The notes below the pieces were generated by a model. That model was not told where the DNA came from. It searched no databases and saw only the letters and a list, made by a program, of their open reading frames with translations. A DNA stretch of 64,000 nt from Moorena sp. SIO3I8 (lineage in GTDB: Bacteria > Cyanobacteriota > Cyanobacteriia > Cyanobacteriales > Coleofasciculaceae): NCBI RefSeq assembly GCF_010692325.1, contig NZ_JAAHHW010000032.1, positions 1-64,000 on the forward strand, in the 5' to 3' direction. Every line of letters begins with the position of its first letter. Within the stretch, counting starts at the first letter, position 1. The translations under genes and the position numbers were made by a program. Positions 18,746 to 30,700 of this stretch are shown one piece after another.

Positions 18746-18748
18746 TTT

Positions 18749-21700
18749 ATGACAGTAATCGAGAATCTTTTATCTGATCTCAGTCGTTTGGGAATAAAGC
18801 TATGGCTTGAATATAGTGATTCAACTCAAGCACCTAGGTTAAAATGTAGAGCTCCAGAAGGAGCTTTAAATCCAGCCTTACGAGATCAGTTGCAACAGCA
18901 TAAAATAGCAATAATTGAGACTCTACAACAGTGGGATAAATATAAGAATCAAGCAGTTGAAACTATAGTAAAATTTCCTCGTGAAGGAAACTATAGTCTC
19001 TCCTTTGCTCAAGAAAGACTGTGGTTTCTAAATCAGCTTAATCCTGGTGATACTAACTACAATGTGGTTCATAATTTTCGAATTTCAGGAATACTCAATG
19101 TTTCAATACTTGAACAAAGTTTAAATGAGATTATTCGCCGTCATGAAGTACTACGAACCACATTTTTCATAAAAAAAGGGATCCCAATACAAGCAATTGC
19201 ACCTGGTTTAAATCTGATCTTATCAGTTGTTGATTTACAATCGCTACCTAGCCAAGAGCAGTTGACTCAAACAGAACAATTCATTCAGGCAGAAAGTCAA
19301 TATGCTTTTGACCTATCTCAAGAGATATTATTGCGAGCCACAGTGCTTCATCTGTCAGAGCATTTGCATATCTTACTATTAACTTTTCATCATATTATTA
19401 CAGATGGCTGGTCTACAAAAGTTTTGTTGCGAGAACTCGGAAGTCTTTATACGGCTTTTTTGAATGGTGAGTCTTCACCATTACCTGAGTTACCAATTCA
19501 ATATATAGACTTTGCCCACTGGCAGCGACAATGCTTATCAAAAGAACGATTGGCAAATCTGGTGGAGTATTGGAGACATCAATTAGCTGGTGCACCACCT
19601 TTGCTGGATTTACCTACTGATCATTCTCGCCCTCCAGTGCAAACCTTTCGAGGTGCGACTCAGCTTTTTGACTTCAGTAAAGACCTGACGCAACAAATTA
19701 AAGAACTGGGTTACCAAGCCGGAACAACACTATTCATGACATTGTTGACGGCTTTTATGGCCTTGCTCAGCCGTTACAGTAACCAGGAAGATATTATAGT
19801 GGGCACCCCAATCGCAGGTCGCAATCATCCTGAACTTGATTCGATGATCGGCTTTTTTGTCAATACGTTAGTGTTGCGGGTTGATCTCTCTGGTAATCCA
19901 AGCTTCCGAGAATTAATGGATCGGACACGACAGGTAACGTTAGAAGCTTATTCCCATCAAGATTTGCAGTTCGAGAAGCTTGTGGAAGAGCTACAACCCG
20001 AACGAAACCCTGGTTACAATCCGCTGTTTCAAGTAATGTTTGTTCTGCAGGAGAATGAGGTTGATGAGTGGAAGTTTTCGGATTTAACCCTGACTCCTTT
20101 ACAAACGGAAAGGGTCACGGCCAAGTTTGATTTAACCTTATGTCTTGAAAATCGGGAATCTGGGCTGAGAGGGAAGTTAGAATACAGCACGGATTTGTTT
20201 GATCAGGACACTGCTGCTCGAATGATTGGGCATTTTCAAACGCTCCTTGCCGCAATTGTCAGAAATCCTGATCAATCGATCTGTCACCTGCCGCTTTTAA
20301 GTCTTGAGGAATCCTATCAACTCCTAGTTGCTTGGAATCAAACCCAAATGGATTCTCTGTGTGACATTTCTGTTCATTCACAGGTTCTAACTCTGTTAGA
20401 GCAGCAGGTATCTCAGCATCCAGATGCTATAGCTGTCCAGTTTCAACAGCAAACGCTCACTTATCAAGCATTGCATGATCGGGCTAATCAACTCGCTCAT
20501 TATCTCCAAAGTCTTGGGGTTGGTCCAGAAGTTGTCGTAGGTCTTTGTGTCGAACGGTCTATAGAGCTAGTTGTGGGTTTTCTTGGCATCCTTAAAGCAG
20601 GTGGAGCCTATCTCCCTCTTGATCCGACCTATCCCCAAGAACGGCTCACTTATATGCTTGCAGATGCACAAGTTTCGGTGCTTGTGACTCAGCCCACTCT
20701 ACTGACTAGACTTCCATCTCACCCAGCAAAAGTGGTGATGTTAGAGAGCGACTCTGCTGTTTTTGCCAACCAACCTGTGACAGCACCAACCTCTGCCATT
20801 ACTGCAGAGACGCTAGCCTATGTAATCTATACTTCTGGCTCTACCGGACGACCCAAAGGAGTAATGGTCACGCATCGGGGGTTAAGCAATCTAGCAGCAA
20901 CTCTGATTGCGACTTTTAAAGTCAACCCCCACAGTCGGGTCCTTCAATTTACCTCCTTGAGTTTTGATGTTTCAATCTCAGAAATCTTGATGGTTTTAAG
21001 TTCTGGGGCTTGCTTATGCTTGAATCCATCAGAATCTTTACTTCCGAGTTTAGATTTAGTGCAACTTCTCCAGCAGCAGGCAATTACGCATTTGGTATTA
21101 CCTGCATCTGCCCTGGCGACTTTACCGCTCATGCCAATCCCCAGTTTACAAGTGCTGATTGTAGGAGGGGAAGCCTGTCCTGTTCCGTTGATGCAAGAGT
21201 GGGCTAAGGGTCGGGAATTATTTAATGCTTACGGCCCAACAGAGGCGAGTGTGTATACGACTATCGCCCTTTGTCAACCAGAGGACCCTATCATTACACT
21301 CGGTCGCCCCATTCCCAATGTCAACGTTTATATTCTAGATCCCTATGGTCAGCCGGTTCCGATCGGTATTCCTGGCGAGTTGTATATTGGGGGGATCGGT
21401 CTTGCACGAGGTTATCTCAACCGTCCTGATCTGACCCAGGCAACATTTGCCGCAATGCCTCACCGCTTAAAGAGGCTGCACGAGGATTGTGGCAAAGCTT
21501 TACCTGCAAACTCTCTAGCCAATCGTTTATACAAAACGGGCGATCGGGTGCGTTATCTTGCTGATGGCAGAATTGAGTTTTTAGGACGGATTGATCACCA
21601 AGTTAAGTTGCGCGGATTCCGGATCGAGCTCGGAGAGATCAGTGCAACCCTGGAACAACATCCAGCCATTCAGACTGCAATTGCCTTGTTGAGACCAGAT

Positions 21701-24700
21701 CAACGTGGCGAACAACAATTGGTCGCCTATGCAGTTTTGCACAGTGGGAGTGATCAGCCTTCTGCTCCTGAACTGCGGAGGTTTTTGCGAGGACTATTGC
21801 CTCACTATATGGTGCCAATGGCGATCATTTTGCTGTCAGAATTCCCCCTGACCCCCAATGGCAAGATCAACCGTGCTGCTTTGCCTGCTCCTGATTTGCA
21901 ACACCTACAACAAGCTACCTTTGTTCCGCCTCGCAGTCCGGTTGAAATTGTTATTGCCAATATCATCGCCTCGGCATTGGGTTTAGAACAGGTGGGTCTG
22001 CAGGATGATTTCTTTGAACTGGGAGGCCATTCGTTATTAGCGACTCAGGTTATCTCTCGAATTCGTCAAAGTTTTGGGGTTGAGATCCCACTGATCACTC
22101 TATTTGAGCAACCCAGGTTAATAGACCTTGCTCAGGCTGTGAACTCTGTTCAGAAGAAAGATTTTTCTCCCTTACCTCCTATTCAGCCGATCGATCGCAA
22201 CCCCTTAAGCGACCCCAAATCATTTCCCCTGTCATTTGCCCAACAACGGCTCTGGTTCCTCAATCGTCTTGAAGGGGTCAATACAACAAGCTATAACACG
22301 GGTAGAACTTTTCAGTTAACTGGGAATTTGAATCGACCCGCACTACAACAAAGTCTGCAAGCCCTCATCGAACGTCATGAAAGCCTACGCACTACCTTCC
22401 CCATTGATCGTCAAGGTATTCCCTGTCAACGGATTAATGAGCCTGGAACGATAACATTACCCGTGATTGAGTTGGAAGCAGGAGCACAAGAAGCCGAGAT
22501 TAAAGAGCTAATTAAAGTAGAAAGTCAACAACCCTTTGATCTGACTCACAACAGGCTCATTCGCTTCAAACTGCTGCAATCGTCGCCTACTGATCATATT
22601 TTGATGGTCACGATACACCACATTATTTGTGATGGTTGGTCGATCGGGGTATTCCAACAAGAGCTACTCCAACTGTATCAAGCTTTTTGCCAGAATCAAT
22701 CTTCTCCCCTTTCCCCTTTACAGATCCAATATGCAGATTTTGCCTGTTGGCAACGGCAATGGCTAACCGATCAAGTTTTAGAGGCTGAACTCAACTATTG
22801 GAAACAACAACTGGAAGGCGCTCCCCCTCTATTAGAACTGCCCACAGACTACCCTCGACCTGCTGTGCAAACATTTCAAGGGGGGGAGGTCAGTTTTCAG
22901 GTTGATGCATCCCTGAGCCAGAATCTGAAAGCCTTCAGCCAAAAAGCAGGCGTTACCCTATTTATGACCTTGCTTACTGTCTTTAAGATATTATTATCTC
23001 GCTACTCCAGACAGACCGATATTGTGGTGGGTGCGCCCATTGCTAATCGTAATCAGGCTGAAATTGAGCCTTTGATTGGTTTTTTTGTCAATACCCTGGT
23101 ATTGCGTTCCGACTTGTCCGGCAATCCTAGATTTGTGGAACTGCTTAGACAGGTTAGACAAACCACGCTAGAGGCTTACACGCATCAAGACCTACCTTTT
23201 GAGAAATTAGTAGAGGAATTACAACCGAAGCGTCGTCTTGACCATCATCCGATTATTCAGGTCATGTTTGCTTTGCAAAATGTTCCAGATGCTGATTTAG
23301 AACTACCAGACTTAGAAGTCAAGTCCCTCAGATCAGAGGTTGAGACAACCCGCGAATTTGATTTAGAAGTTTACCTTTGGGAAAAACCTCAGGGGTTGGT
23401 CGGCTCCTGTATTTACAGGGGTGATTTGTTCAAAGTTGAAACGATCCAGCGGTTATTTGAACAATTTCAGAGGTTATTGCAAGCAGTGGTGATCGATAGC
23501 AGTCAAAGGATCGATGAGTTGCCCCTTCTGACTCTTGCTGAACAACACCAGATTCTAACGCAATGGAATCAGACTCAAAGAGACTACCCTCGTAACTCCT
23601 GTATTCATCAACTATTTGAGCAACAGGTAGAACGATCAGGAGATGCCATTGCCCTAGTATTTGAAGACCAACAACTTACTTATCAGGAGCTGGATTACCA
23701 GGCCAATCAGCTTGCCGCTTACTTACGGAACTGGGGTGTCGATCCAGACGTATTGGTTGGGGTTTGCCTGGAGCGATCGCCTGACCTGATTGTGGCCATA
23801 CTGGCAATTCTTAAAGCTGGGGGAGCATATGTGCCCCTTGATCCAAACTACCCCTCAGAACGTTTGGCCTTCATTGCCGAAGATACACAAATACCGATAT
23901 TAATTACTCAAACAGCTTTTCGAGCCCACCTTTCGGATTCTCAGACCTGTTTCCTCATTTGTTTAGATGAAATCAACTTAAGAGAGTTTGCTGCTCAACA
24001 ACCGACTAACCGGAAAGAACACGATGTCCAGCCTGATTTGAAGAGAACGTTAACAGACACCATCTCTCCTACCCTAGAAACCCAGGCTGGGACTTCTTTG
24101 AGCGGAAAATCAATCACCGCTGACAATCTTGCCTATGTGATGTATACTTCCGGCTCTACAGGTAAACCCAAAGGTGTTGCAGTTTCCCATCGGGGAGTTG
24201 TTCGTTTGGTGGTCAATTCCAACTATGTTAACATCACCGCAGCGGATACCTTTCTACAACTCGCCTCCATTGCTTTTGATGCAGCCACCTTTGAAATTTG
24301 GGGTGCGTTACTCAACGGAGCTACCTTGGTGCTCGCTCCAGCCTCTCGTTCTTCTCTGGCTGAAATTGCTTACCTCCTGCAGCATCATCACATTACGATT
24401 CTCTGGCTCACTGCTGGGCTCTTCCATCAAATGGTGGAAGAGCATCTTGAAGCTTTCTCCTCTGTTCAACAACTCTTAGCTGGAGGTGACGTTCTCTCTG
24501 TTGCTCATGTTCAAACCGTAGTTCAAGCCTTACCCAACACCCTGGTGATTAATGGCTACGGTCCAACAGAAAATACCACCTTTACCTGCTGTTACCCTGT
24601 TCGAGATCTTGATGAGATCGGCACATCAATTCCGATCGGATCTCCGATTTCAAACACTCAAGTCTATCTGTTAGATCAAACTTTTCACCCAGTTCCAGTT

Positions 24701-27700
24701 GGAGTACCTGGAGAGCTTTATATTGGCGGAGACGGCTTAGCACGCGAGTATCTCAAGCGTCCTGATCTGACCGCAGAACGCTTTATCGTGAATCCCTTTC
24801 TCTCTGGCAAAGTCATAGAAAAGGATGAAGGGAGAGAATCAAAAGAACCCCTCCAGATTTCAACTTCGGACACACTTTACAGAACAGGAGACTTAGCTCG
24901 ATACCTTCCTGATGGCAATATTGAGTTTCTTGGACGAGTCGACCATCAAGTTAAAATTCGTGGTTTCCGCATTGAACTGGGAGAAATTGAAGCAACGATT
25001 CGGCAGAATTCAATTGTCTCTCAAACCGTTGCTACGGTGCATAGAGATGCAACCAGTCATAAAAGTTTGATTGCTTATTTAGTGCCTGACTGGCGCGGAC
25101 AAGGGATTGCTGCATTACTTGCTCAGGCAGAACAGGAATTATTAGAGGATTGGCAAACCCTCTACGAAGAAATCTACAGTCCATCCACTTCAGAACCGGA
25201 TGAGACAGGATTAAAATCTAACTTGGATTTCAATATTGTAGGATGGAATAGCAGTTATACAGGTCAGCCAATTCCAGCTATCGAAATGAGGGAATGGGTT
25301 GAGCATACCGTGTCGCGAATTCAGCATTATCACCCTCAGTCAGTATTAGAAATTGGCTGTGGAACAGGATTATTGTTAAGTCGAATTGCTCCCCATTGCA
25401 AACATTATGAAGGAACTGATTATTCCAGGGCAGCCTTAGCCTATAACCAAAATCTACAGCAAAGTAAAACGACCTTAAATCATGTTATTTTTCATCATAA
25501 ATTAGCCCATGACTTTGAAGGCATTCCTAAGCAAAAATTTGACACCGTTATACTCAATTCAGTCATTCAATACTTCCCCAGTATTCATTATCTTCTCCAG
25601 GTTTTACAAGGGGCAATAGATGTCATTATTCCTGGCACCCCCGGTCGCATTTTTGTGGGAGATATTCGGAGTTTACCCTTATTAGATAAGTTTCATACGA
25701 TGGTGCAATACTTGCAAGCGGACGATTCAATGTTGTTACAGGAACTGACAACTCGATGTCAGCAGAGCTTGCAAGCGGAAGAAGAGCTTGTCATTGATCC
25801 AGATTTCTTTGTTACCTTACCTCACTATTTCCCTGAAATTAGCCATGTTGAAGTTCAACCGAAGCGAGGCAAACATCACAATGAGTTAACCCAGTTTCGT
25901 TATGATGTAACGCTCCATCTCAGCATGACTCAACCAAGGGAAAATGTAACAATTCCTTGGCAGGACTGGCAGGATGACCCAGACATGTTGACTCAAGTTC
26001 GGCGTGTGTTGTTGGAAGAACGTCCAGAATCGTTGGGTATTCGTCGTATTCCCAATGGGCGAATTCAACAGGCATTACAAGTCCAACAATGTCTGGAGCA
26101 ATCGTCTCAGGAATTCAAAACCGTTAAACATCTCCGACAACATCTAATGGATGTAATGGGTGATGGAGCACACAACAACTCCAGTGGCGTTGAGCCGGAT
26201 ATGTTCTGGGAATTAGCAGAAGAATTGGGCTATCAGGTGCATTTGAGTTGGTGGGAAGCCAGTTCAACAGGGTATTATGATGTAGTTTTTCTACGTGAGA
26301 CTGTTCCCAAGGACCAGGATGTTGTCTCAGCTCTTCAAAAGGTTGCCTTTTGGCAAGAGCACCGAAGTCCTCTTAAGCTGAGGCAAGACTATGCCAATAT
26401 CCCCCTACAAAGTAAGCTAACTTACAAACTGATTCCTGAAATACGCCAGTTTTTGCAAAACAAGTTGCCTGAGTATATGCTGCCTCAGCACTTTGTTGTC
26501 TTAGACCATTTACCTCTGACCGCCAATGGCAAAGTCGATCGCAGCGCTTTGCCAGTCCCCGATGTTATGGATGTGGCTCGAGAGGGAGCATTTGTTGCAC
26601 CGAAGACCCCGACTCAAGAGTTGTTAGCTGCGATTTGGCGTGAGGTTTTGCGAATTGAACAGATTAGCCTTGACGATGACTTCTTTAAGCTAGGGGGACA
26701 TTCTTTATTGGCAACTCAGGTGATGTCGCGGATTCGCCATAGACTAGGAGTTGAACTGCCTTTGCAAGTGATGTTCGAGCAACCGACATTGAGGGATCTC
26801 ACCCAGGCAATAGAGACTGCTCAGCAAGGGGATTTAATCTCTTTTCCTGCCATTCAGCCCGTTTCTCGTGCAACACTCTTGCCCGTTTCGTTTGCTCAGC
26901 AACGGCTTTGGTTTCTAACTCAGCTCGAAGGCATGAGCGCTGGCTATAACGTCCCCAATGCTTTCAAACTTGAGGGTGTGTTGAACCACACCGCATTGGA
27001 GCAAAGTTTTCAAGCGATCATTCATCGTCATGAGACCCTACGGACCACCTTTAAAGCTGATGATACGGGTACACCTTACCAGTATATTAATGAGGCTGGA
27101 ATCTTTACCTTGCCAGTGATTGAATTACACAGCGAACACCAAGAACGCCAAGTTAAAGATCAAATTCAAGCAGAAAGCCACCAGCCCTTTGATATTAGTC
27201 AAGATCAACTGATTCGTGCCAAGTTACTGTGTCTGTCCCCCACTACCCATGTATTGCTAGTAACCATACACCACATTGTCTCAGACGGGTGGTCATTAGG
27301 GGTATTCATTCAGGAACTATCTCAACTTTATCAAGCCTTTTGTCAAGGAGAGACCTCTCCACTCTTTCCATTAACAATCCAATACGCCGACTTTGCCCAA
27401 TGGCAACGGCAATGGTTAGCAGGTCAAGCCCTGACAAGCCATCTAGACTATTGGAAACAGAAACTTGATGGTGCTCCTCCCCTGTTAGAATTCCCCACAG
27501 ATCATCCTCGCCCAGAGGTAGCTACCTTTGAGGGAGGAATAGAGTGGTTCTGGCTGGATTCTAGCCTGACGCAACAACTGAAGACCCTAAGCCAAAAAGC
27601 AGGTGTCACCCTGTTTATGACCTTACTGGCAGCGTTTCAAGTGTTGCTCTCGCGCTACACCAGAAAATCAGATATTGTGGTTGGATCGCCAATCGCCAAC

Positions 27701-30700
27701 CGCAAACAGGTTGAAGTTGAATCGTTGCTGGGCTTTTTTGTCAACACCCTGGTACTGCGCTCTGATCTGTCTAACAATCCTAGCTTTGAGGCGTTATTGG
27801 CTCAGGTCAGACAAACAACCTTGGAGGCTTATCTTCACCAAGATTTGCCTTTTGAAAAACTGGTGGAAACCTTACAACCAGAACGTCACCTCAATCATCA
27901 TCCTATCGTTCAGGTCATGTTTGCTTTGCAGAATGCCCTGGGTGATAAATTAGAACTCTTTGATTTGAAAGTAGAACGTCTAGGCGTAGAACTGAAGACC
28001 ATTCGTGAGTTTGATTTTGAACTTGATCTTTTTGAGAATCCTGAAGGTTTGGCAGGACGGTGTACTTACAATATTGGTTTATTTAAGGCTGAAACAATTC
28101 GACGGATGTTGGGCCACTTTCAGACTCTCTTACAAGCCATTGTTGTTGATAGTACTCAAGGAATTGCAGAACTTCCCCTCCTGACTCAGGCTGAACAGCA
28201 ACTGTTAGTTGCCTGGAATCAAACTCAGAAAGATTATCCTCATGATCAATGTATTCATCAATTATTCGAAGCTCAGGTTGAGCGCACATCTGATGCCATT
28301 GCTGTAATATTCGAAGGGCAGAAACTAACTTACCGGGAACTGAATGAGCGATCTAATCAGTTGGCTCATTACTTACAGCAGCAAGGTGTAGGCCCCGAAG
28401 TATTAGTTGGTATTTGTGTTGAGCGTTCCCTAGAGATGGTGGTGGGCGTGCTAGGTATTCTTAAAGCAGGAGGGGCATATGTTCCCTTAGACCCCACCTA
28501 TCCGAGTGATCGAATTGCTTACATGATGGAAGATTCAGAGATTGGGCTGCTCCTCACTCAACAATGTTTGCTAAAGGAATTACCGCTTCACCGACCTCAA
28601 ATCATCTGCTTGGATGTAGAAGATGACGTTTTTGCTAAATACAGCACTGATACAGTTCACAGTAAGGTCCATCCTACTAACCTTGCTTATGTCATCTATA
28701 CATCAGGGTCTACTGGACAACCCAAAGGCGTAGCGATCACTCATCATTCTGTACTGAACCTGGATCAGGGATTATTGCACGCTGTTTACAGTTCTCTGAC
28801 TCATAGTAAGGAGAACCTTTGCATTAGTATTAATGGTTCATATGCCTTCGACACATCGGTTAAGCAGATTCTTCAACTTTTACATGGGCACACCCTAGTC
28901 ATTGTTCCAGAAAGCGATCGATACAGCGGCTCAACTCTACTGCACTATCTCAAGCAATATCAGATTGATGTTTTTGACTGTACACCCATGCAATTCACCT
29001 GGTTGATAGAAGCAGGTCTCCTTAGCACAGATGAAGTACCCCTGAGAGCCATCTTAGTAGGTGGAGAACCGATTGCCTCCTCCACTTGGCTAGCGGTTCA
29101 AAGCTGCGAGACAATTCACTGCTTTAATCTCTACGGTCCAACAGAATGTACTGTAGATGCTACGATCTGTCGTTTACAGTCCGCTCATAGTGCTGGTACT
29201 ATTGGTCGCCCTATTGTGAATACGCAGGTTTATCTGTTGGATAGTCATCTACAACCTGTTCCGATAGGAATTCCTGGCGAGTTGTATATTGGAGGGGCAG
29301 GGTTAGCCCGTGGCTATTTAAATCGTCCAGAGTTGACTGCCACAAAGTTTATTGCTAATCCCTTTGGTGCTGGGCGATTGTACCAAACTGGTGACCTAGC
29401 CCGTTACTTGCCTGATGGTTCCATTGAATACCTGGGTCGCTTGGACCAACAGGTTAAAATTCGTGGTTTCCGCATTGAGTTAGGTGAAATTACAACCGTC
29501 TTAAGCCAACATCCAGATATTAGTCAGGCTGTCACCATCGCTCGTGAATCTGAGACTAGAGATCGGCAACTGATTGCCTATGTGGTAGCGAAGGATAACG
29601 TTCATGTAGATCCACCAGTCTTGCGGCAATATTTGCAGCAAAGCTTACCAGCTTATATGTTGCCCAGTTCGTTTGTGTCACTGGCAGAATTACCCTTAAT
29701 GCCCAATGGCAAAATAGATCGTAAAGCACTGCCTGCGCCCAACGTTTCTGATTTGCAGCGACAGACAACTTTTGTCCCTGCTTCCACCTCCACCCAGCAA
29801 CTCTTAGTAATGGTTTGGGCCGATGTTTTAGGAGTGGACCAGATTGGTCTTTATGACAACTTCTTTAACCTTGGGGGACATTCTTTGCTAGCTGTTAAGG
29901 TTATTTCTCGCCTACAAGAAGCTTTGCAAATTAGTCTACCCGTTCAACTCTTATTTACCTCCAAAACACTGTTAGAGCTGGCTCAAGCTATAGATCGGAT
30001 TCGAAATAGCGATCAGGATATTTCAAAACTTGGCACATCTTTTGTTGATTTAGAAGCTGAAGCCATTTTAGATCCAAACATCAAGCCTGCTAAGGCACAA
30101 ATTTATCGCAACCCAGATCACATTCTTTTAACAGGAGCAACAGGTTTTGTCGGTATTTTTCTCCTGCATGAATTACTCAAACAAACTTCAGCCAAGATTT
30201 ACTGTCTCATGCGGACTGGCGATCCCCTTCAGGGTTGGCAGCGCCTGCACAAGCTCCTGAAATCTTTTGGTCTTTGGCATGAAACCTATCAATCGCGAGT
30301 GGTTGTGATTAAGGGAGATCTCTCACTGCCTAAGTTTGGTCTTGAGGAATCAGAGTACGAACAGCTCAGTCATCAGGTTGAATCTATTTATCACTCTGGA
30401 GCCTGGGTCAATAGCATGTATCCATACTCTTTTTTAAGTCCGGTAAATGTTGCAGGAACCCAGGAGATTATAAAGCTAGCATGTGCCAGTCGAGTCAAAC
30501 CGCTGCACCATATTTCAACCCTTGGAGTTTTTTCTGCCGGAAGTTATTCTGGACAAAACCTTATTTTTGAGGATGATCCCCTGATTCATGGCAAAGGACT
30601 CAAAGGAGGATACAGCCAGAGCAAGTGGGTAGCAGAAAAACTTGTTATGGCGGCACGAAATCGTGGATTACCCACTTCAATTTACCGACTAGGGAGAGTC